A stretch of 53,769 nucleotides of DNA from Bacteroidota bacterium (GTDB lineage: Bacteria; Bacteroidota; Bacteroidia; Bacteroidales; B39-G9): the NCBI GenBank assembly GCA_003648455.1, contig QMPG01000001.1, positions 1 to 53,769 on the forward strand, in the 5' to 3' direction. The notes beneath the pieces were generated by a model, which worked only from the letters and a program-made list of their open reading frames with translations, did no database searches and had not been told where the DNA came from. This document shows, piece after piece, positions 8,738 to 17,166 of the stretch; position 1 is the stretch's first letter, and every line of letters begins with the position of its first letter. The translations under genes were made by a program, and so were the position numbers.

Positions 8738-9220
8738 ATGCAAATCAAAGAAATAACGACAACAATACACGAATATATTTCAATTGAAGAACTATCTCAA
8801 GAAGATATTTTAGTTGTTAAAAATGCTAAAGAAGCAGCACAAAAAGCTTATGCTCCTTACTCAAAATTTAAAGTAGGTGCTTGTGTTTTACTAGAAAATG
8901 GCGAATTAATACAAGGAAACAATCAAGAAAATGCAGCCTATCCCTCAGGATTGTGTGCCGAAAGAGTAGCTATGTTTTATGCAAATTCAAAATATCCTGA
9001 TGTGCCTGTTAAATCTATTGCGATATGTGCTTATTCAAATTCCAAATTACAAAAAAATCCGGTACCTCCTTGTGGTTCTTGCCGACAAGTATTGTTAGAA
9101 ACTGAAACACGATTTAATTCACCAATAAAAATTATTTTGGTTGGGGAAAATAAAATCTCAATTATTGAAAATGCAAAACAACTTCTACCTTTAAGTTTTA
9201 ACAACAATAACCTTGATTAA
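8738..9220 (+). CDS. cdd: Cytidine deaminase
   Basis: A 160-residue zinc enzyme that converts cytidine and deoxycytidine to the uridine forms in pyrimidine salvage. The zinc site is complete: Cys73 and catalytic Glu75 in YPSGLCAERVA, and Cys112 and Cys115 in PVPPCGSCRQVL. The length and the all-cysteine zinc site fit the small homotetrameric class. It has its own promoter-like sequence at 8632-8664. A TTAACCCG inverted-repeat element begins 5 bp after its stop, then a bidirectional terminator separates it from gcvT. Confidence 0.96.
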   Translation: MQIKEITTTIHEYISIEELSQEDILVVKNAKEAAQKAYAPYSKFKVGACVLLENGELIQGNNQENAAYPSGLCAERVAMFYANSKYPDVPVKSIAICAYSNSKLQKNPVPPCGSCRQVLLETETRFNSPIKIILVGENKISIIENAKQLLPLSFNNNNLD

Positions 9221-9225
9221 CTAAT

Positions 9226-9395
9226 TTAACCCGAAAAATTCATAATTTTTCTACGCTTAAGAATCACCAACAAATTTGGTGTTTTTAAAACCCCAAATTT
9301 GGGTACTTCTAATGCGGGGTTTTCCGTTTTACTTTCCACTATCCATCGCTAATTCATGCAATTCACTTCGTTTTTGCATAAATAAAACGGGTTAA
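9226..9395 (+). repeat. TTAACCCG element, copy 1 (170 bp, short form)
   Basis: Perfect 8-bp terminal inverted repeats: TTAACCCG at 9226-9233 and CGGGTTAA at 9388-9395. The interior is shared with copies at 40514-40715 and 53577-53769: a CATAATTTTTCTACGCTTAA block, CAAATTTGGTGTTTTTAAAA, TACTTCTAATGCGGGGTTT, CACTATCCATCGCTAATT and CAATTCACTTCGTTTTTGCA. It lacks the roughly 35-bp insert with CCGCCAGCTGGCGG found in the other two copies. It has no coding capacity and starts 5 bp after the cdd stop codon. Confidence 0.8.
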
Positions 9396-9401
9396 TAATA
9401 T

Positions 9402-9439
9402 AAAAAAACAGCATAAATTAAATTTATGCTGTTTTTTTA
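9402..9439. terminator. Bidirectional intrinsic terminator between cdd and gcvT
   Basis: The perfect stem ACAGCATAAATT / AATTTATGCTGT is flanked by a run of A on the left and a run of T on the right, so it can stop transcription from both sides. It sits between the convergent genes cdd and gcvT. Confidence 0.85.
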
Positions 9440-9454
9440 TATGTATAATATTCT

Positions 9455-10558
9455 CTATTGTTTATAAAACGGAAGCTTCACAACTTCTGCTTTAAGCATC
9501 TTATTTCTAACTTTTATATAAATTTTGGTTCCAAATTTAGTATAATCTTTTTTAATATATCCCATACCAATACCTTTATTAAGTATAGGCGACATTGTGC
9601 CGGATGTAACTTCACCAATATTATTACCGTCAGCATCAACAATCTCATAATGTTGACGAGGGATACCCCTGTCAATCATTTCAAAACCTCTAAGTCTGCG
9701 AGTAACACCTTCTGCTTTAAGTTTCTCCATATATTCTCTATCAATAAAGTTGTTACCTTCAGTAAATTTAGTAATCCAACCTAAACCTGCTTCAATAGGA
9801 GATGTAGTATCGTTTATATCATTTCCGTATAAACAAAAACCCATTTCAAGACGTAAAGTATCGCGTGCACCTAATCCAATAGGTTTAATTCCAAACTCTT
9901 CACCTGCCTCAAAAACTGCTTTCCATAATTTTTCACCATCTTCATTAGGAACATACACTTCGCAACCACCTGAGCCTGTATAACCGGTTGTTGAAAATAT
10001 TGCATCTTTAATACCTGCAAACTCAATAACTTTTACAGTATAATATTCCATATCTGTAACTGTTTCCTTAGTCAGCTTTTGCATAGCTTTTAAAGCAAGA
10101 GGACCTTGAATAGCAAGTTGACAATAATCATCTGAAACATTAACAAGATCTTTACCTATTTCAAGTCCCATAGGTTTTGCATTCTCCACACACCAGTTCC
10201 AATCTTTTTCTATATTGGCTGCATTAACAACAAGTAAATATTTTTCTTCGTTTATACGGTAAACAAGTAAATCGTCAACAATACCACCTTTACCATTAGG
10301 GAAGCAAGAATATTGCACTTTGCCATCAAATAACAATGCGACATCGTTTGTCGTAACTTTTTGTATAAAGCTAAAAGCTTTAGGTCCTGTAACCCAAAAT
10401 TCTCCCATATGAGAAACATCAAAAACACCAAGTTTCTCGCGAACTATCATGTGTTCTTCTGGAATACTTTGATATTGAATTGGCATATTAAAGCCTACAA
10501 AAGGCACCATTTTTGCACCTAATTGTTCATGAAATTTTGTAAATGCTGTATTTTTCAT
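9455..10558 (-). CDS. gcvT: Glycine cleavage system T protein (aminomethyltransferase)
   Basis: A 367-residue enzyme that moves the methylene group from the aminomethyl-lipoyl H protein to tetrahydrofolate and releases ammonia. Diagnostic segments: [20 protein letters not shown] at the N-terminus, [15 protein letters not shown], a central [13 protein letters not shown] (residues about 197-209) and [13 protein letters not shown], where the aspartate expected to assist folate chemistry is kept. A C-terminal barrel ([20 protein letters not shown]) completes it. The length is normal. No other glycine cleavage gene (gcvH, gcvP) is in the window, so it stands alone here. Confidence 0.97.
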   Translation of the reverse strand: MKNTAFTKFHEQLGAKMVPFVGFNMPIQYQSIPEEHMIVREKLGVFDVSHMGEFWVTGPKAFSFIQKVTTNDVALLFDGKVQYSCFPNGKGGIVDDLLVYRINEEKYLLVVNAANIEKDWNWCVENAKPMGLEIGKDLVNVSDDYCQLAIQGPLALKAMQKLTKETVTDMEYYTVKVIEFAGIKDAIFSTTGYTGSGGCEVYVPNEDGEKLWKAVFEAGEEFGIKPIGLGARDTLRLEMGFCLYGNDINDTTSPIEAGLGWITKFTEGNNFIDREYMEKLKAEGVTRRLRGFEMIDRGIPRQHYEIVDADGNNIGEVTSGTMSPILNKGIGMGYIKKDYTKFGTKIYIKVRNKMLKAEVVKLPFYKQ

Positions 10559-10594
10559 TATTATATATATATTTATTTTTTAATATTTCGAAAG

Positions 10595-10602
10595 CAAAAT
10601 TA
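10595..10602 (-). promoter_or_regulatory. Putative -7 promoter element of gcvT
   Basis: The minus strand reads TAATTTTG, a match to TAnnTTTG, 36 bp upstream of the gcvT start. No good -33 element is found at the expected distance, so the call is tentative. Confidence 0.35.
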
Positions 10603-10720
10603 ACAAATTTTATTTTCTATACGTTTACAATGTTATTAAACATTATAAAAATATCTGTGCGAAAGCGCATAATAGAATGTATTACGATTTATTTAAACCT
10701 ATGGGGTTTATTTTAGTTAA

Positions 10721-10744
10721 AACCAATGGGTTAACCCATTGGTT
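10721..10744. repeat. Perfect 24-bp palindrome downstream of the PorE-like gene
   Basis: AACCAATGGGTT is followed directly by its reverse complement AACCCATTGGTT, a 12-bp perfect stem. A related weaker pair (AAACC, ATGGGGTTT) lies just to the left, near 10695. It is 16 bp past the stop of the minus-strand OmpA-family gene. There is no clear T-run in either direction, so it may be a transcript-end stabiliser or an interspersed palindrome. Confidence 0.6.
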
Positions 10745-10760
10745 TATATAACCTTCGTTT

Positions 10761-12848
10761 TTATTTACTTAAGATTTTAAACTCTACACGTCTATTTTCC
10801 TGTCTACCTTCTTCCGTATCATTAGTTGCAATAGGTTGAAAATATGCATATCCTTTATACTCAAGTCTAGATTTATCAATCCCTTCAGAAACAATAAAAT
10901 CTACAACTGATTTAGCCCTTGATTCTGACAATTTTTTATTTGTCTGCAAAGAACCTGTATTATCAGTATGACCTGATATTTCAATCCTCAGTGTTGGAAT
11001 GTCGTTAAGCAACTTAGTTAAACGACCAAGCTCAGCATATGAAGTTGGACGTAAAGTTGATTTCCCTGCATCGAAGAAAACATTTTTAAGAATAATCTTT
11101 GCGTCTTTCTTTATATTGTTTAACAAAATATCTTTATTAATCTCTTGATAAGCTGTTGCTTGAGGAATATTAAAATTCTCTGAATGGAATAAATAATCAG
11201 TTGCTTTAACAGTCATTCCGTAGTTTTTACCCGATGGTAATGAAACTAAAAATTTACCTGATTCACTATTCGTTGTATAATTTAAAACTACTTCATTTTT
11301 ATCATTATCAACTATTTCAATCTTGGCAGAAATTGGTTTCAAAGTAATTGCATCTTTAACAGTACCCTTAACAATTGTTAATCTAATTTTTTTGATTTCA
11401 ACAGTTGATTCAACCACAGTTTCGGTTATAGGATTAGCTATGCTGGCAATAAGATTATCTTCATTGCTCTGAACTAGTGGTTTTTCAGGACCTAAGAAAG
11501 TTACCATGTATATATCTGAGCGACCAAAACCACCTTCTCTTTCAGAAGAATAGTAACCATGTTTACCACTTCCCGCAAGAACAAAACTTAAATCATTATC
11601 AGGTGTGTTTATTGGATAACCAATGTTTATAGGTTCACTCCAATTTCCTTTTTCATCCATAGTGGTTTTAAAAATATCAAATCCTCCCATAGAGTTATGT
11701 CCTTTTGAGCTAAAATACATCGTTCTGCCATCAGGGTGCATATATACCCCTTCTTCATCATATTTAGTATTTATTACAGGCCCTATATTAATAGCATCTC
11801 CCCATTTATCATTTCGACCTTTTTTACAATAAAAGATATCGCTTCCTCCATAATTATCATTTGGTTTGTCGCACACAAAATAAACTATACTTGCATCTGA
11901 AGAAAAACAAGCAGATGATTCGTGATAGGGTGTATTTATTGCTTTTGAAAATGATTTTGGAGAAGACCAAGTAACACCAGATAAATAAGAAATTTGAATA
12001 TCTCCCCCATTTTTCCTTCCATTAAATGTTAATAATTGTTGCCCATCAGAAGATAATCCAACAGTTGCATCATCTTTTGAAGTGTTTAATGGATCTCTCA
12101 TATTATGAGGATTACTCCATTTACCATTATGATTGCGAGTAACATAAATATCTTCATCGTATTCTTGGTCATACACATCCTTTTTTCCTCCAACAGAGTT
12201 TTCTCTTGTGGATGTAAAATACATTGTTTCTTCGTCTGCTGAAATTACAGGGCTATGGTCACTATAGGGAGAATTCACAATTTTACCAAGATTATCAATA
12301 AAAACTCTAACGGGTTTCTTTATTAATTCTTTACCGTTTTTACATTCATCAATATACTTATCAATAACAGCCGCCTTCTTTTGCAACTCATTGAAAGATA
12401 ATGAATTTCTATATGTTTTGTATTCTTCTATAGCTTTATCAAATTGGGAATTTAAGTGATAAGAACGCCCAAGCATTAAATCTAATTCAGGATCAACATT
12501 TCTGTTTAAAGCATAAGCTTTTTTCAAAAAATTTAATGATTTGGTTTTTTGAACAGATTTTAGGTAACAAACACCTATACGGTAGTTAAGGGTTGCATTA
12601 TTTGAATTAAAATGATTTGCCTTTAAATATACCTCAAGGGCAAGTAAATATTTACCATCTTCAAAATATTTATTCCCATCTTTAAAATTATTATATGCTC
12701 TTTTAAAGCCTTCTTTATTTGATCTAAAATTATCTTTGTCAAATTCAACATTTTTTTGAGCAAATAAATTTGTTGAAGTAATAATAAATAAAATGCTTAT
12801 TAGTGTGATAATTTTTTTCATTTGTTTCATTGTTTTAATCTTTTTCAA
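10761..12848 (-). CDS. PorE-like TPR / PD40 / CRD / OmpA envelope protein
   Basis: A 695-residue envelope protein. Order of domains: signal peptide ending near FAQ (residue about 31; the real start could be Met10, which gives a more typical signal), TPR-like helices at about 45-165, a PD40 beta-propeller at about 185-455 (repeated blades such as MYFTSTRENSVGGKKDVYD, YFSSKGHNSMGGFDIF and YYSSEREGGFGRSDIYM), a carboxypeptidase-regulatory-like domain at about 490-575, and a C-terminal OmpA domain (ISGHTDNTGS, NKKLSESRAKSV) expected to bind peptidoglycan. This order matches PorE of the type IX secretion system, and a T9SS cargo gene is present at 44734, but a general anchoring role is equally possible. 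Follows the TPR gene by 10 bp in one operon. Confidence 0.85.
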   Translation of the reverse strand: MKKIKTMKQMKKIITLISILFIITSTNLFAQKNVEFDKDNFRSNKEGFKRAYNNFKDGNKYFEDGKYLLALEVYLKANHFNSNNATLNYRIGVCYLKSVQKTKSLNFLKKAYALNRNVDPELDLMLGRSYHLNSQFDKAIEEYKTYRNSLSFNELQKKAAVIDKYIDECKNGKELIKKPVRVFIDNLGKIVNSPYSDHSPVISADEETMYFTSTRENSVGGKKDVYDQEYDEDIYVTRNHNGKWSNPHNMRDPLNTSKDDATVGLSSDGQQLLTFNGRKNGGDIQISYLSGVTWSSPKSFSKAINTPYHESSACFSSDASIVYFVCDKPNDNYGGSDIFYCKKGRNDKWGDAINIGPVINTKYDEEGVYMHPDGRTMYFSSKGHNSMGGFDIFKTTMDEKGNWSEPINIGYPINTPDNDLSFVLAGSGKHGYYSSEREGGFGRSDIYMVTFLGPEKPLVQSNEDNLIASIANPITETVVESTVEIKKIRLTIVKGTVKDAITLKPISAKIEIVDNDKNEVVLNYTTNSESGKFLVSLPSGKNYGMTVKATDYLFHSENFNIPQATAYQEINKDILLNNIKKDAKIILKNVFFDAGKSTLRPTSYAELGRLTKLLNDIPTLRIEISGHTDNTGSLQTNKKLSESRAKSVVDFIVSEGIDKSRLEYKGYAYFQPIATNDTEEGRQENRRVEFKILSK

Positions 12849-12858
12849 ATTTTTGCTT

Positions 12859-13923
12859 TTATTGTAAAAATGAATTGGCTTTTTCTACTCCAAGTTCAGC
12901 TGCTTTTTTCCAGTCTTCTTTAGCTCCTTTCATATCCCTCATCATTTCTTTTGCAGTACCTCTATTTAAATATGCTACACCATAATTTGGATTAATTTCA
13001 ATAGCCTTGTTAAAAGATTCTACAGCCCCTTTATAATCTTTCATTTTCACTTTTACAGTTCCAATGTTGTTATATACAAATTCATAATCACTTTTAATGA
13101 ATAAAGCATTGTTATAATCTGCTAAAGCTCCTTCATAATCCTTCATATCATATTTTACACTTGCCCTGTTATTATATGCAATATAATAATCAGGTTTTAC
13201 TTTAATTGCAAGACTATAATCAATAATTGCAGCAGGATAGTCTTTTGTTTTTCTTTTAACGCTGCCAAGATTATTATAAGCAATAGCCATTTGTGGATCA
13301 ATTTTAACTGCCATATTATAATCTGCAATAGCCCCTTTATAATCTTTAAGCCTTAATTTTGCGCTACCTCTATCATTATACGCATATGCATAATCAGACT
13401 TCTTAGATATTGCAATAGTTAAATCGTCTATAGCACCCTTAAAATCATCTAATTGAAATTTTGATACACCTCTATAATAAAAAACTTTAGCATCGTTATA
13501 ACCTCTTAAAACAGACATTTTAAAATCATTTAATGCTGATTTAAAATCATTTTGTAAATATTCAACATAAGCTCTTCCATAATAAGCATTTGCCATATCC
13601 GGATTTATTTCTATTGCAAAATTAAAATCACTTATTGCACCTTTGTAATCAGATAGTTGAGTTTTAACACTACCTCTGTTAAAATAAGCTTTATCAAAAT
13701 TTGGTTTTAATTTAATTGCTTCGTCAAAAGAAGCTAATGCTTCACTCAATATATTTTGACTAAAAAATTGAGTTCCATTATTATATGCAACTTCCGCTTC
13801 TTGATTTTCAGCAACAATCAAAGTTGAACTGGTATCTTTTGTCGACGAAGAATTATCAACTTGAGATAATAAAATAAATGGAAACATACAGTAACCTACA
13901 AAAAGAACAAAATACTTTTTCAT
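12859..13923 (-). CDS. Exported protein of nine tandem TPR repeats
   Basis: A 354-residue protein. A signal peptide (MKKYFVLFVGYCMFPFILLSQ) precedes nine consecutive 34-residue TPR units from about residue 45 to 350, for example AYNNRGSAKxxLKDYKGAIADY-type units with the W/L-G-Y-A-F-A-P pattern. It has no other domain, so it should act as a protein-protein scaffold in the periplasm or at the outer membrane. It is the first gene of a two-gene minus-strand operon with the PorE-like protein 10 bp downstream, and is divergent from the paralogous OmpA operon at 14142, with 218 bp between. Confidence 0.9.
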   Translation of the reverse strand: MKKYFVLFVGYCMFPFILLSQVDNSSSTKDTSSTLIVAENQEAEVAYNNGTQFFSQNILSEALASFDEAIKLKPNFDKAYFNRGSVKTQLSDYKGAISDFNFAIEINPDMANAYYGRAYVEYLQNDFKSALNDFKMSVLRGYNDAKVFYYRGVSKFQLDDFKGAIDDLTIAISKKSDYAYAYNDRGSAKLRLKDYKGAIADYNMAVKIDPQMAIAYNNLGSVKRKTKDYPAAIIDYSLAIKVKPDYYIAYNNRASVKYDMKDYEGALADYNNALFIKSDYEFVYNNIGTVKVKMKDYKGAVESFNKAIEINPNYGVAYLNRGTAKEMMRDMKGAKEDWKKAAELGVEKANSFLQ

Positions 13924-14141
13924 TAGCAGTAAATTTAATTAGTTAATATTCTTCAATAATAATAAAATAAGTAATAATATCTAATATAATTTTATAATAA
14001 TATTTATTTTTTTAAATTTACTAAAAAAATAAATATTATATTTTAGTGTAAAAATAAACAACAAACAGCGCTTATTTTGTTAGTTTCACGTAAAATTAAG
14101 TTAAAATAAACATTTTAACATTATCTTAGAAAAAAAAAATT

Positions 14142-16577
14142 GTGAAAAAAACATTAATTACATTAATATCATTAACATTACTTTTGAGCATAAATATACG
14201 AACTTTTGCTCAAAATTCCGATATTAATACGCATAAACTACTAAAAACTGCTACAAGACTTTTTAACAATGAAGAATATGATAAGGCTTTGAAAATTTTC
14301 CTTCAATTAGATTCATTAATCCCAAACGACAACGTTATTAAATATAAAGTAGGAGCTTGTTATTTAAATACTAAAAACAATAAAATAAATGCTATCCCTT
14401 ATCTTGAAGTTGCCAGTAAAGATAAAAATATTGAAGAACCTAAAATTGTTTTTAAAGATCTAGGCACTCTTTATCACATGGATTATCAATTTGACAGGGC
14501 TATTTCAAATTTTGAAAAATACATCTCTCTTGCAGGAAAAAATGACAAATATTATATCTATGCAAAGCGTATGATTAAAATTTGCAATAACGCAAAACTA
14601 ATTACTTCACAAGAACTTACAGCTGATATTGAAAATGTTGGATACCCAATATCAACAAAAAATTCTGAGTTTAACCCTCTAATTTCATCAGACGAAAGCA
14701 TGATGCTTTTCACAAGAATAATTAATAATCAAAAAAAACATTTTTTCTATTCATATAACAACTATGGAACATGGAGCAATCCACAAGAATTTATTATTCC
14801 TTATTCAGACAACAAAGTAAATATTTCATTAGCAGGGCTTTCTTCTGATGGCACAAAATTATTTATAAATATTGCCAATAATAAACGACAAGATATATAC
14901 ACTTGTAACTTCTTTGACGGAAAGTGCACAGATTTAAAAAAATTAAACAAAAACATAAATTCCAAATTTAATGAAGGAAGAGTAAGTATTACTCCTGACG
15001 GGCAAGAATTATATTTTTCAAGTGACAGAGCTGGTGGTTTTGGCGGTAAAGACATATATAAATCAATAAAAAAGGCTAACGGGGAATGGGGAAAAGCAAT
15101 TAATTTAGGTTTTCCTATCAACTCTGTGTATGACGAAGGTTCACCATTTATTCTCCCAGATGGTAAAACAATTTACTTTAGTTCTAATGGTCACAATACT
15201 ATTGGAGGTTTTGATATTTTTAAATCAGAATTAAAAACCAAAAAATGGACTGAGCCAAAAAATATTGGTTTCCCAAACACCACAAGAGATGATATATATT
15301 TTGTTTTAACTGCAGATGGACAATCTGCTTATTATTCTTCACCACAAAATGACATTCTTTTAAATACTCATATATATAAAATCAATTTAAAAGGGTCAAT
15401 ACCATTAACACTGGTAAAAGGGAGAATTTTGTCGGGGAAACAAAAAAAACCAATTAGCGCTAATATTCGAGTTATTGATAATAAAACAAAAGAAAAAGTT
15501 AAATATGTATACAATCCCAATCCAAAAACAGGAAAATATTTAATGATTTTCCCTCCCAACAAAAATTATGATATGATTATTGAGGCCTCGGGTTATTTAC
15601 CTCAAAGGGTAAACATATATATTCCTAACCAAACATATTTTTATGAATTATTTCAAGAGATTCAATTAAATCCTATTACATCATTGGGGAAAAAAGTTGG
15701 AGAAACAATTTCTGTTAACAATACATTTTACGATATATACAAAACCCCTTTTGCAGACTCCATAATAAAGCATGACACAAGCGGGACAAAAGATTATGAT
15801 CAATTATTAAAGTTGGTCGAAGACATAATAAATACGACAGATTCTATCGGAATTGAAAAACTCAAACAAAACAAAGACAATATTGTTAAAGACAATTCAA
15901 AAGAAAAAGAAAACTACAACAGGCTCTTTTCTTTAATTGAAGAAGCTATTGAAACAACAGATACAGTATCTTTACAAATATTAGATGAAAATACTCTTTA
16001 TAATAAAAAAACATCGCAATCATATTTCTATGCAACAGATAAAGAGAAAAATAATTTAGAACCTTTTATTATTGATAATGACACAATTTATACAGCACCT
16101 ATAGTATATACAAAAACAAATAAAAAGAGAACATTCTCTACCAAGACCTCAGTAAATGACAAAACAATTAAAATAAAGGATAATAAAACAAATATTTTAA
16201 ATATGCGCTCCTCAAAAGAAAGCGATCGTAAAATAATTTTAGAATACAATATTTTCTTTAATAAAAATGAATTTTTAATTAAGAAAAATTACACAAACAA
16301 ATTGAACCAAATATCAGAATTGTTAATTAATAACCCGACATTAGGAATTGAAATATCTGGTTATGCAGATACTCAAGGTGAAGAAAACTTCAACCTTAAT
16401 TTATCAATAAAGAGAGCAAATTCTGTTTTGAAATTTTTCATTGATAAAAACATTGATACAAGACGTTCAATAATAAACGGATATGGAGAAAGTAAGTCTG
16501 CAAACGAGTATACAAAAACTCAAGAAGACAAAAACCGAAAAGTCAATATTAAAATTTTTGAAGTAATTAAAAATTAA
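14142..16577 (+). CDS. OmpA-family TPR / PD40 envelope protein heading the YfiR-kinase operon
   Basis: An 811-residue paralogue of the divergent 695-residue protein, starting at GTG. Order: signal peptide ending near TFAQ (residue about 24), TPR-like region at about 25-155, PD40 propeller at about 165-415 (LYFSSDRAGGFGGKDIY, IYFSSNGHNTIGGFDIF), a CRD-like domain at about 425-505, a linker at about 510-690 not present in the paralogue, and an OmpA domain at about 695-808 (LGIEISGYADTQGEENF). The linker holds an internal duplication: YDQLLKLVEDIINTTDSIGI resembles YNRLFSLIEEAIETTDTVSL. The OmpA domain should grip peptidoglycan. It is followed after 13 bp by a YfiR-like gene, so in context it could play the YfiB role. 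Confidence 0.85.
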   Translation: MKKTLITLISLTLLLSINIRTFAQNSDINTHKLLKTATRLFNNEEYDKALKIFLQLDSLIPNDNVIKYKVGACYLNTKNNKINAIPYLEVASKDKNIEEPKIVFKDLGTLYHMDYQFDRAISNFEKYISLAGKNDKYYIYAKRMIKICNNAKLITSQELTADIENVGYPISTKNSEFNPLISSDESMMLFTRIINNQKKHFFYSYNNYGTWSNPQEFIIPYSDNKVNISLAGLSSDGTKLFINIANNKRQDIYTCNFFDGKCTDLKKLNKNINSKFNEGRVSITPDGQELYFSSDRAGGFGGKDIYKSIKKANGEWGKAINLGFPINSVYDEGSPFILPDGKTIYFSSNGHNTIGGFDIFKSELKTKKWTEPKNIGFPNTTRDDIYFVLTADGQSAYYSSPQNDILLNTHIYKINLKGSIPLTLVKGRILSGKQKKPISANIRVIDNKTKEKVKYVYNPNPKTGKYLMIFPPNKNYDMIIEASGYLPQRVNIYIPNQTYFYELFQEIQLNPITSLGKKVGETISVNNTFYDIYKTPFADSIIKHDTSGTKDYDQLLKLVEDIINTTDSIGIEKLKQNKDNIVKDNSKEKENYNRLFSLIEEAIETTDTVSLQILDENTLYNKKTSQSYFYATDKEKNNLEPFIIDNDTIYTAPIVYTKTNKKRTFSTKTSVNDKTIKIKDNKTNILNMRSSKESDRKIILEYNIFFNKNEFLIKKNYTNKLNQISELLINNPTLGIEISGYADTQGEENFNLNLSIKRANSVLKFFIDKNIDTRRSIINGYGESKSANEYTKTQEDKNRKVNIKIFEVIKN

Positions 16578-16590
16578 AAAAAATAACAAT

Positions 16591-17166
16591 TTGACAAATA
16601 TTACAAAATATAAAAAATACATAATACGCATTTCATTTTTAAGTATGTTTATGTGTGCTTTTTTTATAAAAGTATACACACAATCGTATACTGAATATGA
16701 AGTAAAAGCAGCTTATATTTTTAATTTCGCAAAATTTGTAAAATGGCCAGACAATTCATTCTCTAATAAAACTTCTCCTTTTGTTTTAGGTATTTATGGG
16801 AACAACCCTTTTGGAGTTATTCTTACCAAAACAATACAGAACAGAACTGTTAATGGTAGAAAATGGGTAATAAAATTCATTAATAATCCTAAAGATGTCC
16901 AAAATTGCCATTTATTATTTATTTCACAACTAAAAAAATCAGAACTTTATAGAGTTCTGAATGAAACAAAAAATAAGCCGATATTAACAATTGGAGATAA
17001 TATTGAAGACTTTTGTATCTCAGGTGGAATTTTAAATTTTACTCAACAGTACTCAAAACACCGCTTTGAAATAAACAAAGACATTGCCATTCAATCGAAT
17101 TTAATAATTAGCTCAAAACTTCTGATTCTTGCTAAAATTATATCCTCTGATGAAATTAAGTTTTAA
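16591..17166 (+). CDS. YfiR/DUF4154-family periplasmic protein
   Basis: A 191-residue exported protein. A hydrophobic signal segment (residues about 10-32, ending VYTQS) is followed by the YfiR hallmark EVKAAYIFNFAKFVKWPD, then VLGIYGNNPFGVIL, NCHLLFISQLKK, PILTIGDNIEDFCISGGILN and a closing INKDIAIQSNLIISSKLLILAK. YfiR in Pseudomonas is a periplasmic repressor that holds the CHASE8-containing cyclase YfiN inactive. Here the next gene, overlapping by 17 bp, is a CHASE8 histidine kinase, so a similar repressor role on a kinase is inferred. TTG 16591 is chosen because it keeps the basic residues ahead of the signal segment; an ATG a few codons into that segment is the alternative. Confidence 0.85.
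   Translation: MTNITKYKKYIIRISFLSMFMCAFFIKVYTQSYTEYEVKAAYIFNFAKFVKWPDNSFSNKTSPFVLGIYGNNPFGVILTKTIQNRTVNGRKWVIKFINNPKDVQNCHLLFISQLKKSELYRVLNETKNKPILTIGDNIEDFCISGGILNFTQQYSKHRFEINKDIAIQSNLIISSKLLILAKIISSDEIKF

Noticed and set aside
9458..9983. Plus-strand open frames across gcvT
   Set aside because: They are reverse-strand shadows of gcvT, with unusual amino-acid composition and no family resemblance.
12859..13923. Repeated 102-bp pattern resembling a tandem DNA repeat
   Set aside because: It is the coding sequence of nine 34-residue TPR units.
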